A stretch of DNA of 64,000 nt from Corynebacterium mustelae (GTDB lineage Bacteria; Actinomycetota; Actinomycetes; Mycobacteriales; Mycobacteriaceae): positions 2,914,001-2,978,000 of the forward strand of contig NZ_CP011542.1 in the NCBI RefSeq assembly GCF_001020985.1, written 5' to 3'. The notes beneath the pieces are model-generated. The model searched no databases and was not told where the DNA came from. It was given only the letters and a program-made list of their open reading frames with translations. Each line of letters opens with the position of its first letter. The first letter of the stretch is position 1. The position numbers were made by a program, and so were the translations under genes. Below are positions 1 to 9,835 of this stretch, piece by piece.

Positions 1-64
1 GTGGTGTCAGGGTAGTTTTTTATGGTTGGTTTGTTGTTATTTTTCTTCGCTAAAGGATGTCACC

Positions 65-550
65 ATGACTGTTGTAACTTTGCCCTTGTTCGGTGCCGTG
101 GTCGCCGGAAACGAATACGACACCAGCGTGGATTTCGGTGGCCGCCCCGTCGAAGCATCGCTCATGCTCAGCGAGGTTGCGGAGTTGGAGGCTGGATCTG
201 AGCTGGATGTTTTCTGCACCCAGTTTTTCGGCAACTGGCGTGAAATCATCGAAACCGCGCAGCAGGCGGTAGCCGAGTCCCCAACCACCGCCGAATACCT
301 CAAGCACCATGTAGACGAGCTGGATACGGATGCGTTAACAGCCATTCTTGGCCCAGACACCCCAGTAACCGAGGCTGCGCTCGCCGAAAAACTCCACCCG
401 GTAACAATCTGGAGCTGCCCGATCGAAGATGAGGACGAAGAGGTTTATGGCTCGGTGGACTTCAGCATCGACGCGGAATACTCGCAGATCAAACTGGCCG
501 TCAACTTTGACAAAACCGCCAATGTTATCGGGGTGGAAATAGAAAACTAG
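65..550 (+). CDS. DUF2004-like hypothetical protein
   Basis: A 161-residue acidic cytosolic protein with no signal peptide or membrane segment. I start it at ATG 65 because AAAGGA lies about 8 nt upstream; an in-frame start at 26 has no such site. The general pattern (N-terminal beta-rich part, central helical part with a WREII segment, acidic C-terminus containing EDEDEEVYG) recalls the DUF2004 family, for which no function is known. That is a resemblance by eye only. The stop overlaps the stop of the convergent rlmB gene by about 3 nt, leaving no room for a separate terminator. Confidence 0.7.
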   Translation: MTVVTLPLFGAVVAGNEYDTSVDFGGRPVEASLMLSEVAELEAGSELDVFCTQFFGNWREIIETAQQAVAESPTTAEYLKHHVDELDTDALTAILGPDTPVTEAALAEKLHPVTIWSCPIEDEDEEVYGSVDFSIDAEYSQIKLAVNFDKTANVIGVEIEN

Positions 551-1494
551 CTGGTTTTCGCCCGACGTTGCCGCGCAAATTCGCTGAGCACCACACCGGC
601 GGCGACTGAAGCGTTTAAGGATTCCACCCAGTCGGTGGTCGGAATCGACATGATGGTGTCGCAGTTTTCCTTCACCAATCGGGAGATCCCCTTGCCTTCC
701 GAACCCACGACGATAACCACCGGCCCGGTGCCGTCGTAGGTGTCGATGGTGGCGTCGCCACCAGCATCCAAACCAACCACTTGGTAGCCGTTTTGCTGGA
801 ATTCCTTAATCGCGCGGGTGATATTGGTTGCCTTGGCTACTGGCAGCCGCGCTGCGGTACCGGCAGAAGTTCGCCACGCGACGGCGGTCACCGAAGCGCT
901 GCGACGCTCCGGAATCACGACGCCATGTCCACCGAAGGCCGCGACCGATCGAATAACAGCGCCCAGATTGCGGGGGTCGGTGATATTGTCCAGCACGACC
1001 ACCATGCCGTCTTCACCAGAATCCTTGACTTTGGAAATCAGGTCGAAAATATCTGTGTAGGTAAACGGCGGAATTTGCAGGCCAATGCCTTGGTGCATGC
1101 CGTTGCCGGTCATACGATCCATCTCGTGGCGCGGAATCTCGATCAATGGGATCGATCGGGAATGCGCGATCTGCACTGCCTCCGATAACCGGTTGTCATT
1201 GCGGGTCCCCTCCACGATGTACATCGCGGTAGCTGGTACCCGCGCCTGCAGGCATTCCACCACGGGGTTGCGTCCAACCACTAGTTCATTAGCTTCTGCC
1301 TTGTCGTGGCGGCCCTGTTCGCGGCGCTGCCGCTCCATCTTGCGCTTATGGGCAGCGTGATACACCCGATCTTCTGCTTTCGGGGTGGGGCCTTTTCCTT
1401 TCAGACCCCGTCGCCGCACACCACCAGAGCCTTTGGTTGCGCCTTTTTTATTAGTCTTGCGTAGTCCGGGGCGATTCGTACTGTTTCCAGCCAT
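547..1494 (-). CDS. rlmB: 23S rRNA 2'-O-methyltransferase, SpoU/TrmH family (RlmB-like)
   Basis: This SAM-dependent enzyme likely 2'-O-methylates a guanosine of 23S rRNA. The 315-residue protein has a long basic N-terminal tail (about residues 1-65), a substrate-binding region starting at VVGRNPV, and a SpoU domain with [14 protein letters not shown], the VVGSEGKGI motif and the [10 protein letters not shown] motif that forms the trefoil-knot SAM site. AAAGGA sits 9 nt before the ATG. It lies 22 nt downstream of cysS on the same strand, the same order as Rv3580c-Rv3579c in M. tuberculosis, so the two are probably co-transcribed. The family is certain; the exact rRNA position is by analogy. 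Confidence 0.93.
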   Translation of the reverse strand: MAGNSTNRPGLRKTNKKGATKGSGGVRRRGLKGKGPTPKAEDRVYHAAHKRKMERQRREQGRHDKAEANELVVGRNPVVECLQARVPATAMYIVEGTRNDNRLSEAVQIAHSRSIPLIEIPRHEMDRMTGNGMHQGIGLQIPPFTYTDIFDLISKVKDSGEDGMVVVLDNITDPRNLGAVIRSVAAFGGHGVVIPERRSASVTAVAWRTSAGTAARLPVAKATNITRAIKEFQQNGYQVVGLDAGGDATIDTYDGTGPVVIVVGSEGKGISRLVKENCDTIMSIPTTDWVESLNASVAAGVVLSEFARQRRAKTS

Positions 1495-1516
1495 TTTGTT
1501 GTAATCCTTTAGAGTT

Positions 1517-2911
1517 TTAGTTTTGAAGCGACCACTCGGGGCCGTCTGGGGTATCGGTCACGGCAATTCCGGCGGCGTTTAACCGATCCCGGACTTCGTC
1601 GGCAAGCACCCAATCCTTGGCCGTGCGAGCATCAGTTCGGCGCTGCAATTCTGCCTGCACTAACACGTCCAATGCGGCATGGGCTGCATCGGCATCAGCG
1701 GTTGCGGTTTCCGCCCAGGTGTCGGATTGCGGATCAATGCCAAGCACCCCTGCCATGGCACGTACCGAACCTGCGATGCGCCGGGCTTCCGACTCATCCT
1801 GCGCCGCAAGGGCCGAATTGCCTGTACGGACTGCGGTGTGGATTTCCGCCAGGGCGCGCGGAACCGCGAAATCGTCGTCCATTGCCTCGGCAAAACCAGG
1901 CGTCCACTCCCCGATTTCCACCGGACCCACCCGATCAAGAAACGCCTCAATCCGGCGGTATCCTTGGGCTGCTTCTTGCAAAGCCTCCGGCGAATACTCC
2001 AACATGCTTCGGTAATGCGCCGATCCTAAGTAGTAGCGCAGTTCCACTGGCCGAACCAGCTTCAAAATCTCCGGCACGGATAGCACATTGCCCAGCGACT
2101 TGCTCATCTTTTCGCCCGCCATGGTCACCCAGTGGTTGTGCATCCAATACCTGGCAAAACCATCACCGGCGGCGTGTGATTGGGCGATTTCGTTCTCGTG
2201 GTGCGGGAATTGCAGATCAAGACCGCCGCCGTGAATATCAAACTCGCCACCTAGGTACCAGGTCGCCATGGCGGAGCATTCCAAATGCCAACCAGGGCGA
2301 CCGGCACCCCACGGGGTTGGCCAGCTGGGTTCACCAGGTTTCGCGGCTTTCCACAGTGCAAAGTCGAGGGGATTGCGTTTACCAGTATTGTCGGTTTCGC
2401 CTTGTTCCATTTCCTCAATCCGATTGCCGGAAAGGCAACCGTAGTCGGAACCCGACGTGGCCACCCACGCGGCCACGTCGAAATAAACGGAGCCGTCGGC
2501 TGGGTAGGCGAAACCAGCGTCGATAAGCCGCTGCATGTAGTCAATCATCTGGGTGACGTGCCCAGTTGCGCGCGGTTCCACCGATGGCGGCAGCACGCCC
2601 AACTGGTCGTAGGCTTTGCTGAACGCCCGCTCGTAGGTGCTCACCCATTCCCACCAGGGGCGATTGTGTTCGGCGGCTTTGGTTAAGATTTTGTCGTCGA
2701 TGTCGGTGACATTGCGCACGAACGCCACGTCATAGCCGTTGGCTAAAAACCAGCGCCGCACGATGTCAAAGGCCACCCCGGAGCGGACATGCCCGATATG
2801 TGGATGGGTTTGGGGCGTGGCACCACACAGATACATCGACACATGCCCCTTATGAAGTGGGGTGAAGTCTCGCAATGTTCGGGTAGCTGTGTCAAAAATC
2901 CGTAACGACAT
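1517..2911 (-). CDS. cysS: Cysteinyl-tRNA synthetase
   Basis: Charges tRNA-Cys in the cytosol. The 464-residue class I synthetase has the HIGH motif (PHIGHVRSG, about residue 40), the zinc-binding surroundings [19 protein letters not shown] with the HHENE segment, and the KMSKS loop ([11 protein letters not shown]). Length is normal for the family. The ATG lies 7 nt downstream of a TAGACT -10 box with no Shine-Dalgarno, suggesting a leaderless mRNA. The nearby fold-and-isoprenoid order (ispF, ispD, carD) matches mycobacteria, but here a PTS operon separates cysS from ispF. Confidence 0.97.
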   Translation of the reverse strand: MSLRIFDTATRTLRDFTPLHKGHVSMYLCGATPQTHPHIGHVRSGVAFDIVRRWFLANGYDVAFVRNVTDIDDKILTKAAEHNRPWWEWVSTYERAFSKAYDQLGVLPPSVEPRATGHVTQMIDYMQRLIDAGFAYPADGSVYFDVAAWVATSGSDYGCLSGNRIEEMEQGETDNTGKRNPLDFALWKAAKPGEPSWPTPWGAGRPGWHLECSAMATWYLGGEFDIHGGGLDLQFPHHENEIAQSHAAGDGFARYWMHNHWVTMAGEKMSKSLGNVLSVPEILKLVRPVELRYYLGSAHYRSMLEYSPEALQEAAQGYRRIEAFLDRVGPVEIGEWTPGFAEAMDDDFAVPRALAEIHTAVRTGNSALAAQDESEARRIAGSVRAMAGVLGIDPQSDTWAETATADADAAHAALDVLVQAELQRRTDARTAKDWVLADEVRDRLNAAGIAVTDTPDGPEWSLQN

Positions 2912-2918
2912 GCAGAAT

Positions 2919-2924
2919 AGTCTA
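2919..2924 (-). promoter_or_regulatory. -10 box for leaderless cysS transcript
   Basis: TAGACT on the minus strand ends 7 nt before the cysS ATG and no Shine-Dalgarno is present. This spacing puts the transcription start at or next to the start codon, the usual arrangement for actinobacterial leaderless genes. No convincing -35 was identified. Confidence 0.5.
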
Positions 2925-2980
2925 GTTCATAGCCGACGGTTTCACTGACTTCACCCAAGTGCTGCACAGTAAGCTAAACG

Positions 2981-3026
2981 GCCGCCGGTTCAAGCGTTCA
3001 AGAGTTTTAGCTTTTGAACCGGCGGC
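2981..3026 (-). terminator. Inverted repeat ending the PTS operon
   Basis: Perfect 13-bp inverted repeat (GCCGCCGGTTCAA at 2981-2993, its complement at 3014-3026) with a 20-nt loop. It lies just past the EIIA stop codon and between that gene and cysS, which fits termination of the PTS operon. There is no clean U-run, so it may instead be an RNA-stabilising or bidirectional hairpin. Confidence 0.55.
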
Positions 3027-3050
3027 ACAGGCAACGTACCGAAGATACGT

Positions 3051-3554
3051 TTAAGCCATTGTCACTTGCGCAATTTCAACACCTTGGGTAGCAGTGGTGC
3101 CTGCGACTACAACCCCCGCCACCTTTTTCTTATTGGTAAATACCACTGGTGTCACCAATTGCTTACCTGCGGAGCGCACAGCCGAGGCGTCCACTTGAAC
3201 AAGAAGTTGTCCGGCTGTAACGGTCTCGCCAGCGGAGACAAACTTTTTGAAGCCGATTCCGCCCAATTCCACCGTATCCAACCCGATGTGGACCAGAACT
3301 TCCAGACCTTCCGTAGTGGCAATCGCGCAGGCATGCATGGTGGGGAAAATGGTCACCACCTTCCCGGTCACCGGGGAACACACATCAAGGGTAGGAATGG
3401 AGCTATGCGGGACCACCGCGAAACCGTCGCCAAGCATCCCTGCGGCAAAAACATCGTCGGGAACTTCCGTAATGGGAATCACCGTTCCAGAAAACGGCGC
3501 CGTAACGGTTACTTTAGCTTGAGGTTTCGTGGTTTTCTTCGCGAAGCCGAACAT
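3051..3554 (-). CDS. PTS sugar transporter subunit IIA (glucose/GlcNAc type)
   Basis: Phosphocarrier that passes phosphate from HPr to the EIIB domain of the neighbouring EIICB. The 167-residue protein carries the Crr-type fold, with the GTVIPI start, DGFAVVP and the phosphorylated histidine in EVLVHIGLDTVEL (about residue 92). A short basic KK-rich extension precedes the domain. Its start codon overlaps the upstream EIICB stop codon as TAATG, so translation is coupled. A separate EIIA is unusual in corynebacteria, where the glucose, fructose and sucrose permeases known to me carry a fused EIIA. Confidence 0.9.
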   Translation of the reverse strand: MFGFAKKTTKPQAKVTVTAPFSGTVIPITEVPDDVFAAGMLGDGFAVVPHSSIPTLDVCSPVTGKVVTIFPTMHACAIATTEGLEVLVHIGLDTVELGGIGFKKFVSAGETVTAGQLLVQVDASAVRSAGKQLVTPVVFTNKKKVAGVVVAGTTATQGVEIAQVTMA

Positions 3555-5146
3555 TACAGGGCCTTCTCTCCCTCAAGTGCGACTGTGCTGCCTGCTAACT
3601 GACGGGCAACTTCGTCGTAGACAAACTGCACTTTAGGCCCAATGACCACCTGCACTGCCGTCTGCGATGGCCGGATAACCCCGGCTACGCCTGCTTTCTT
3701 AATATCTTTCTCTGACACAGCAGCGTAGTCCTTAGTGGTTACCCGCAGCCGAGTGGCACAATAGTCCAGGTTCGCAATATTCTCCGCACCACCTAAACCG
3801 GCGATGATCTGTGTTGCGGCCTCAGCGACATCCGCATCAGATTCCATAAGGTTGTCTGATACTTCCTCCTCATCCGGTTCCCGACCTGGGGTGCGCAAGT
3901 TTAGGACACCGATCAAAGCGTAGAACACCCCGAAATACAAGGCGAAGAACACAACGCCCATGACCAGCAGCATCCACCACTGGTTGGCCAGCGGATTTCC
4001 CGAGGACAAGGAGAGGTCAATCGCACCGCCGGAGAAACCGAAACCGGCAGTCCACCCCATGTGTGCGGCAATCGCAACCGAGATGCCCATAAAGACGGCG
4101 TGGATCAAGTACAACAGCGGGGCGACGAACATGAAGGAAAACTCCAGTGGCTCGGTAACACCGGTGGCGAATGCGGCCAGAGCACCAGCCATCATTAACG
4201 ATCCGACCACTTTCTTGCGTTCCGGGGTAGCACGCAGGTACATGGCCAAGGCAGCACCCGGCAGACCAAACATCATGACTGGGAAGAAACCTGCCTGGTA
4301 GCGGCCAACCACACCCACAACTTCGCAAGCAGAACCAGTCCAGGTTCCAGGGCACGATGCTGCATCGGTTGCGGCAGCAGCGGCGGCAATCGTTTCACCG
4401 CCTTTAAGGAATTTACCGATGTCATTAATACCAATCACATCGAACCAGAAAATCGAGTTCAAGGCGTGGTGCAACCCGGTTGGGATGAGCAGGCGATTGA
4501 AGAAACCATACAGGCCAGCACCGAGCGCACCCATTCCTTGAATGGTTTCACCGAAATTAAACAGGGCAGAGTACACGAACGGCCACACGATGTAGAGCAC
4601 GCCAGCAAGAATGATGGAGAAGAACGACACCAAGATCGGAACCAACCGGCGGCCTGCAAAAAACGCCAGGAAATCGGGCAGTTTTGTGGTGTGGAACCGG
4701 TTATATGTCCATGCGGCGAGGATGCCCACCAAGATACCGAAGAGCACATTGCCGTTACCAACGACCTTCCAGCCCTCCGATGCCCACGAAATGGCATCTG
4801 CGCCTTCAAGTGCTTCCAAGTCAATCCCGCGGTAACCGGCTACCGTTTCAGCTTTCAGCAGATTGGTTACCGTGAGGAAGCCAATCAGGCCGGACAATGC
4901 GGCGGCACCGTTTTTATCCCGCGAAAGCCCGTAGGCCAGGGCGATGGCGAAAATCAACCCCAGGTTATCCAGCACCGCCGAGCCGGATTTAATCAATACA
5001 GCTGCCGGGATGGAATTGGCTCCCCACCCGTCTGGGTCGATGCGATACCCGATGCCCAGCAGCAAAGCAGCCACTGGCATCACTGCGACAGCGCCCATGA
5101 GGGCTTTGGCAAACTGTTGCAAGTTTCCAAAGACCTTGTCTTTCAT
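3554..5146 (-). CDS. PTS sugar permease EIICB (GlcNAc/glucose family)
   Basis: Membrane permease that imports and phosphorylates a sugar. The 530-residue protein has an N-terminal EIIC domain with about ten membrane segments (residues 1-420) including the loop motif NRLLIPTGLHHALNSIFWF, and a C-terminal EIIB domain (about 445-515) with the phosphorylated cysteine in YCATRLRV. The EIIC sequence (FAKALMGAVAVMPVAALLLG, FFAGRRLVP) looks most like NagE-type N-acetylglucosamine permeases, but glucose or maltose cannot be excluded. No nagA or nagB lies nearby. It follows the antiterminator gene by 3 nt and overlaps the EIIA start. Confidence 0.9.
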   Translation of the reverse strand: MKDKVFGNLQQFAKALMGAVAVMPVAALLLGIGYRIDPDGWGANSIPAAVLIKSGSAVLDNLGLIFAIALAYGLSRDKNGAAALSGLIGFLTVTNLLKAETVAGYRGIDLEALEGADAISWASEGWKVVGNGNVLFGILVGILAAWTYNRFHTTKLPDFLAFFAGRRLVPILVSFFSIILAGVLYIVWPFVYSALFNFGETIQGMGALGAGLYGFFNRLLIPTGLHHALNSIFWFDVIGINDIGKFLKGGETIAAAAAATDAASCPGTWTGSACEVVGVVGRYQAGFFPVMMFGLPGAALAMYLRATPERKKVVGSLMMAGALAAFATGVTEPLEFSFMFVAPLLYLIHAVFMGISVAIAAHMGWTAGFGFSGGAIDLSLSSGNPLANQWWMLLVMGVVFFALYFGVFYALIGVLNLRTPGREPDEEEVSDNLMESDADVAEAATQIIAGLGGAENIANLDYCATRLRVTTKDYAAVSEKDIKKAGVAGVIRPSQTAVQVVIGPKVQFVYDEVARQLAGSTVALEGEKAL

Positions 5147-5149
5147 GGC

Positions 5150-6085
5150 CTAATCCTTTCGTTCGTTCGGGGTGTGTCCCATGCCGTCATGCACGCAGCC
5201 GTGGAGGAAAACCGCAAGATATGCGGCTTCACCGGTGGCTTCGGGCGGCACTACGTCGCACCCTAAAATACGGCAGATAATCTGCCCAGAAATCTGAAAT
5301 TCATTATGAAGTTGTCTAGCTATGGCGTCACCGGCCGCCATCGGCCGGAACGTACCCGCCGTAAGCCGGGAAGTTAAACGCGCAATCGTGGATTCCAGTC
5401 CGTCGTTGTGCACCACGTTTTCGCTTTTCGACGCCCCCACCGCCGCACCAGTTCCACTAATCCCCAACCTACTGCGGGCAAATCCCACCAATTCTGCCAG
5501 TTTATTCGCCTGCGCCAATGGTGCTTTCACACTCACCCCGGTCCGCGCCGCGTTCAAATGCAGAGCCACGAAACCGGCTTCCGGCTTAGGAAACTGCACG
5601 TCTGAAATCGAATTATTGATGTATTGGATGACAACTTCCGCTGCATGGAATTCTTCGGGGAAAACCGCCCGGATTTCTCCGGCAATCGCGTTGGTGATGT
5701 GTTCGCCGCGTCGCAACCGTGCGATCGCAAACGATAAGTGCTCCACCAACATGATGTACACACTTGGGTGCAGCGTTCCTAAAATATCGGCCGCTAGTTC
5801 TACTGCTTCGGAACACTTTTCCACTAATTCCGGATCAAGCCTACGCAGTGACTCCAAAATTTGAGCTTGTTCCTTACCTAGCTGCACGTATTTTTGGTGA
5901 TCACTCGCTTCCACCACAGCCTGGCCAATTTTTGCCCCAAAACCAATCCCCCGCCCCACCAATACCTGCTGAGCAGTATCGTCCAAACCAGCGCTGCCAG
6001 TAACAACCACAGCATTATTACTCAACACTCGAACTATGCGAGGTTGGGGTACCTGGCTGCCACTCACTTCCACAACTACTTTCAT
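5150..6085 (-). CDS. BglG/LicT-family transcription antiterminator
   Basis: RNA-binding regulator expected to control its own PTS operon. It has an N-terminal co-antiterminator domain (SNNAVVV ... VGRGIGFGAKIGQ), then two PTS regulation domains with candidate phosphorylated histidines in VEHLSFAIARLRRG (PRD1) and VALHLNAARTG (PRD2). I start it at ATG 6085; a TTG at 6118 would add 11 residues. A matching RNA antiterminator sequence lies at 6146-6177 in the leader. Gene order regulator-EIICB-EIIA with overlapping junctions indicates one operon, autoregulated by sugar availability through phosphorylation of the PRDs. Confidence 0.92.
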   Translation of the reverse strand: MKVVVEVSGSQVPQPRIVRVLSNNAVVVTGSAGLDDTAQQVLVGRGIGFGAKIGQAVVEASDHQKYVQLGKEQAQILESLRRLDPELVEKCSEAVELAADILGTLHPSVYIMLVEHLSFAIARLRRGEHITNAIAGEIRAVFPEEFHAAEVVIQYINNSISDVQFPKPEAGFVALHLNAARTGVSVKAPLAQANKLAELVGFARSRLGISGTGAAVGASKSENVVHNDGLESTIARLTSRLTAGTFRPMAAGDAIARQLHNEFQISGQIICRILGCDVVPPEATGEAAYLAVFLHGCVHDGMGHTPNERKD

Positions 6086-6145
6086 AACTACGACACTTTG
6101 ACAAAGCGAACACAACAATACTTAAAAGATGTGATCCGCTCCCCC

Positions 6146-6177
6146 GGTCATGCCTGAATGTAGTTTCAGTAACACCC
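6146..6177 (-). promoter_or_regulatory. Ribonucleic antiterminator (RAT) site
   Basis: Minus-strand RNA begins GGGTGTTACTG, has a short CTGAA/TTCAG stem, and ends GGCATGACC. This matches the asymmetric RAT hairpin bound by BglG/SacY/LicT proteins (GTTACTG ... GGCA-ACC type). It lies about 60-90 nt upstream of the antiterminator gene and about 20 nt after the predicted transcription start. The overlapping terminator expected in such leaders is only weakly visible downstream (imperfect stem, then CTTTTAAG). Confidence 0.75.
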
Positions 6178-6195
6178 AGCAGGAAGTATGACCTT

Positions 6196-6223
6196 ATTAT
6201 AAAGCTGTGAATTCTTTCCACAA
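6196..6223 (-). promoter_or_regulatory. Promoter of the PTS operon
   Basis: TATAAT at 6201-6196 is preceded after 16 nt by TTGTGG at 6223-6218. A start about 7 nt downstream places the RAT hairpin very near the 5' end of the transcript, as in known BglG-controlled leaders. A cAMP/GlxR site was looked for but no good TGTGA-N6-TCACA match was seen. Confidence 0.65.
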
Positions 6224-6390
6224 CGAAACCGCAAAATTCACCCCCAATTTGGCACCCCCAGCCCCCTGTAATGACACTAAAACAAAATACATCCACACCT
6301 TTGCTACGACATGTTCACACACGGCCAATACCAAACTGCCAAAACTGAGTATTTCTTAAGACGCAAATCCCGGTTCACCACCCCATTCCT

Positions 6391-6844
6391 GTGTGCTGCG
6401 AAACCGCGCTAAGCGGCGTCGAAAAGCAACCCTCGCATCAAGCTTCGCAGCACACACCCAAGCCGCAATCACGTCAATGCTCGCGAAACAAGAGTGCTGC
6501 GAATCCTGAATTACTTCACTGGTCAATCAGACCTAGTTCACAGAAACGCAGCACACCCCGCGAAACGAGAGTGCTGCGAACTCTCTTTCGAGAACACCCA
6601 CACGCAGGATGAAAAACAGGTTTCGCAGCACACAGCTGCGGTGGGCGGCACCTTCCCAAATGCGAGTGCTGCGAAACCTCAATACACCCCCAAGAAAAAG
6701 CTCCGGGTTTTTCGAAAAACGCAGCACACAACCCGAACCTCAGAACACGCGCACACTCGCACCGACTCAATTCGATATGTGTGCTGCGAAACCTCGCTGT
6801 GGGCCTAGAACCCCAACCCCGAATCTCCCGGAAACGCAGCACAC
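6391..6844. repeat. Array of five 65-bp inverted-end elements
   Basis: Five units at 6391-6455, 6492-6556, 6569-6633, 6664-6729 and 6779-6844. Each starts with GTGTGCTGCG (or GAGTGCTGCG) and ends with CGCAGCACAC, and is 65 or 66 bp long, while the interiors differ. The gap between the antiterminator gene (6085) and ispF (6882) holds these units, the PTS promoter and leader, and nothing else I can support. The first unit contains the 11-mer CGTCGAAAAGC. Confidence 0.9.
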
Positions 6845-6881
6845 GGCTGCCGTAAGCAATCCGCACTGCTTGGTTTTGTTT

Positions 6882-7376
6882 TTAGTCAGATAAGGTTTCC
6901 GCCCAAACAACTGCGGTAGCGATTGCGGCACGCCCCTCGCCACGCCCGGTAAAACCAAGGTGATCTGTCGTGGTTGCGGATAGGGAAACGGGGGCGCCAA
7001 GGATAGCGCTCATTTTTTGCTCTGCTTCTATTCGACGTGGCCCCAGCTTCGGAGATTGACCAACTAGTTGGACAGCACCATTCCCGATGACAAAGCCTTT
7101 GTTTTCCAAAAGGGCACGACATTCAGCCAGCAGCCGCTCGCCGGAGACATTGTCGTATTCTTTGCGTCCTACGCCAACGAAAGATCCCAGGTCGCCGAGG
7201 CCAGCGGCGGATAGGAGGGCGTCGACAAGCGCATGTGCCACCACGTCGCCGTCGGAATGTCCTTCGCAGCCGGGGACATCGTCGAAAAGCAAACAAGCGA
7301 TCCAGCAGGGCTTGCCTTCCTCAATTTGGTGGGCATCAGTGGCTATCCCAACCCTGGGAATGATGGGGTTATTCAT
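6882..7376 (-). CDS. ispF: 2-C-methyl-D-erythritol 2,4-cyclodiphosphate synthase
   Basis: Cyclises CDP-ME 2-phosphate to MEcPP in the non-mevalonate isoprenoid pathway. Metal-binding residues are visible in GIATDAHQI and in [18 protein letters not shown]; the [17 protein letters not shown] tail is typical. I start at ATG 7376 ([10 protein letters not shown]), which overlaps the end of ispD by a few nt; an upstream in-frame start at 7409 would extend into ispD. The protein is 164 residues, normal for the family. It ends the carD-ispD-ispF operon. Confidence 0.96.
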   Translation of the reverse strand: MNNPIIPRVGIATDAHQIEEGKPCWIACLLFDDVPGCEGHSDGDVVAHALVDALLSAAGLGDLGSFVGVGRKEYDNVSGERLLAECRALLENKGFVIGNGAVQLVGQSPKLGPRRIEAEQKMSAILGAPVSLSATTTDHLGFTGRGEGRAAIATAVVWAETLSD

Positions 7377-8145
7377 GAGGCACCTCAAAAATGGTTGGTT
7401 CGACGGCATCGGTTATAGCTTTAGCCAGTGCGTAGTCAATAGGGGTGGTTATCTTAAATGCCATAGGATCACCCGCGACGCAGCGGACTTCATGCCCACA
7501 CCATTCCATGAGACTCGCATCATCGGTAGCCTCAAAACTTGGCGGATCCTGGGCAAAATAACGCTGATTGGCTTCCCGCAACATCTCAAGGTCGAAACCT
7601 TGAGGGGTCTGAACTGCCCTAAGTTCGCTACGGACGGGGGTACTAACCACATGATCTGCGGATACTTGTTTAATAGTGTCAGCTACAGGCAATACCGGGA
7701 TCACCGCTGGCATTCCAGACAACACACTACGCGCTACCCGAGCAATCATTCCTGGTGGGGTCAATGCACGAGCCGCATCGTGGATAAGCACCACCGCCTC
7801 AATATCTGTTATTGCTTGCAGACCACACCACACGGAGTCGGCACGCTCACCGCCGCCAAACACGAGGCGAATAGGGATCGTGGGGTCGAATTGTTTGGCA
7901 CTATCGACGATACGCTGGGCGTATTCCAGCATCTCCGGGCTAATGAGCACGACGATCTCATCAACGATTTCGCTGGTCATCATGGCTTGGATACTGCGCT
8001 CCAGCAGGGTTTTTCCACGCAGCTCAACATAGGCTTTAGGAAGGCGCGCGCCCAGGCGGCTGCCTTGTCCCGCGGCAGCAATGAGCGCAATAACGCGCCG
8101 TTTCCCAGGTGAGGGAAACTGACGCGTTACAGAAGCAGAGTCCAT
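7369..8145 (-). CDS. ispD: 2-C-methyl-D-erythritol 4-phosphate cytidylyltransferase
   Basis: Transfers CMP from CTP to MEP, the step two before ispF. The 258-residue protein shows the nucleotide-binding start [21 protein letters not shown], the HDAARAL segment and the [10 protein letters not shown] segment. The first about 16 residues precede the domain. It starts 2 nt after the carD stop codon, so carD, ispD and ispF are translated from one message, as in mycobacteria. Confidence 0.96.
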   Translation of the reverse strand: MDSASVTRQFPSPGKRRVIALIAAAGQGSRLGARLPKAYVELRGKTLLERSIQAMMTSEIVDEIVVLISPEMLEYAQRIVDSAKQFDPTIPIRLVFGGGERADSVWCGLQAITDIEAVVLIHDAARALTPPGMIARVARSVLSGMPAVIPVLPVADTIKQVSADHVVSTPVRSELRAVQTPQGFDLEMLREANQRYFAQDPPSFEATDDASLMEWCGHEVRCVAGDPMAFKITTPIDYALAKAITDAVEPTIFEVPHE

Positions 8146-8147
8146 AG

Positions 8148-8732
8148 TTATTCTTCGTCGTCGAAGTTGAGGTCGTCTAAGTCCAGATCGTCATCGATCA
8201 GTGGCTTTTTCTCCTCCGCATCGTCGATACCCAAGGCGCGATGCCGCTCAATTGTCGCGTCCACCTGGGCCAGTAGCTCGTCCGCTTTGGCCTCGTCCTT
8301 GATAGTGGCAAGCGCTAGCTCACCAACAAGAACTTGACGAGCTTTTGCAAGCATGCGCTTTTCCCCAGGGGAAAGCCCCTTTCCTTCATCGCGGCGCCAC
8401 AGGTCGCGGACCACCTCGGCAACTTTGTTGACATCGCCAGATGCTAACCGCTCCAGATTAGCTTTGTAGCGACGTGACCAGTTTCCGGCTTCTTCCACGC
8501 CGGTCTCCCGCAGGAAACTAAAGACGGTTTGTAGACCTTCACCGTCGACGACGTCACGCACACCAACGAGCTCGACATTTTTTGCAGGTAGCCGCACGAC
8601 GAGATCTGATTGATGGATTTGGAGAACCAGAAAGTCCAAGGTCTCGCCCCCCATTTCGCGCTGTTCAATATCTTGAATAACAGCGGCACCGTGGTGTGGG
8701 TAAACGACGGTATCCCCAACCTTGAATTCCAT
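8148..8732 (-). CDS. carD: CarD-family RNA polymerase-binding regulator
   Basis: Binds the RNA polymerase beta subunit and stabilises open promoter complexes; essential in mycobacteria. The 194-residue protein has the N-terminal Tudor-like domain ([19 protein letters not shown]) and the C-terminal helical DNA-binding part ([16 protein letters not shown]). A strongly acidic tail ([15 protein letters not shown]) ends the protein. I use ATG 8732 because AAGGA lies 6 nt upstream; the ATG at 8738 abuts that site. First gene of the ispD-ispF operon. Confidence 0.95.
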   Translation of the reverse strand: MEFKVGDTVVYPHHGAAVIQDIEQREMGGETLDFLVLQIHQSDLVVRLPAKNVELVGVRDVVDGEGLQTVFSFLRETGVEEAGNWSRRYKANLERLASGDVNKVAEVVRDLWRRDEGKGLSPGEKRMLAKARQVLVGELALATIKDEAKADELLAQVDATIERHRALGIDDAEEKKPLIDDDLDLDDLNFDDEE

Positions 8733-8838
8733 GTACATTCCTTTGAATAAGAGAATAGAAAGTCAACGTGACATTCTATCACTTACCAATCCAATTCTTT
8801 AATGAATGGTGCAAACTAACCCTGCCCCGCACAAATTC

Positions 8839-9597
8839 CTATGAAGTTTGACTCACACTTTGGGCGAAACTTTGCCGCCGTTGCATAACCGGCCGTTTAG
8901 TACACCAATCGCAGTTGTCAGCACCTGTGGAGTGCCAATGGCAGCACGAATTGCGGTAATAAAAGAGCTTTCCGCCTATGATCTCAAACCAACCTAAGCG
9001 CGACATACCAGGCCAAAAATCAAATAGCTCCTCGACCCTATGCTTCATTGCTTCCGGATCCTGGTGCGGATCTTGCCGAACAATATTGCGCGCCACGGCA
9101 CTTATAGTCGCGGCACAATTGCCAGTGAGGTTTGCCCGCCCAACCCCGGTCGCCTGAGAAAAAGCCGCCATAATCGGTATGACCATCTTTTGCGTCCGAT
9201 CTATAACATCAGCTGCATCTGCGCTCATAAGAGTTGGCGGATTATCTACGTCGACGTGCATTGCGGTTACTGCACCTTTTTCCACTATCACGTGGGTATG
9301 TTCTGGGCAGTACTGCAAGAATTTGCCGTCAAGTAGCCAGCAACCAACGCTTGTGCCGATAAGTCGGTGCGCGGCGCGTTGAAATGCCAGCGAACCCGCC
9401 TTATATAGATGACTGGGTTGGTAGTGGTTCTGAAACCTAACAGCAAGATCGGCGGCAGTTGCAGGTTTGCTCAAATCCGCTATAGCTACCATCTCGCTGC
9501 CCTTTGGAGTGGCAGAAAGCACTTTGTATTGAAATGAGGTGCGACTGATTCGTGCCACAGCTTCCTGCCACGGACTTAAAGGTGTGGGGTTTGTCAT
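8839..9597 (-). CDS. FhuF-like (2Fe-2S) ferric-siderophore reductase-type protein
   Basis: A 252-residue protein whose C-terminus carries adjacent cysteines followed by a CxxC pair (SCCHWHSTGADNCDWC), the pattern of the 2Fe-2S centre in FhuF-type ferric-siderophore reductases. The spacing is CC-x9-C-x2-C. Mid-protein GRANLTGNCAATISAVARN resembles the FhuF fold (a structured Gly/Asn-rich turn before the C-terminal domain). No iron transporter or DtxR box was seen beside it, so an iron role is inferred from the family only. It is a single gene, divergent from the lpqE-like lipoprotein. Confidence 0.75.
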   Translation of the reverse strand: MTNPTPLSPWQEAVARISRTSFQYKVLSATPKGSEMVAIADLSKPATAADLAVRFQNHYQPSHLYKAGSLAFQRAAHRLIGTSVGCWLLDGKFLQYCPEHTHVIVEKGAVTAMHVDVDNPPTLMSADAADVIDRTQKMVIPIMAAFSQATGVGRANLTGNCAATISAVARNIVRQDPHQDPEAMKHRVEELFDFWPGMSRLGWFEIIGGKLFYYRNSCCHWHSTGADNCDWCTKRPVMQRRQSFAQSVSQTS

Positions 9598-9835
9598 GTA
9601 CTCGCTTCACTTCCAATTGTTGCTTTTCGACGTTTCATACTACGGCCTCTGAGGACAGTCACAACCCACCACTATCCCCCTTTAGTTTCCCCCCATTTGG
9701 CAGGGTAAAACTGTGTGGAAGAATGGCAAAAAGACTAGAGTGATAAAGGATAAAATTACCCCTTGATGTTGCCGGGGTCGGCAAGTATCAGCGGGGGAGG
9801 AAAACGACGACTCACCCCCAATGGAGGACGAACAC

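Noticed and set aside
6301..6390. GlxR (cAMP) binding site upstream of the PTS operon
   Set aside because: TGTGAACATG at this place lacks the second TCACA half-site.
6391..6844. CRISPR-like reading of the repeat array (conserved repeats, variable interior)
   Set aside because: The conserved part is an inverted pair, not a direct repeat; unit starts are irregularly spaced (101, 77, 95, 115 bp), single units occur alone elsewhere, and no cas genes are present.
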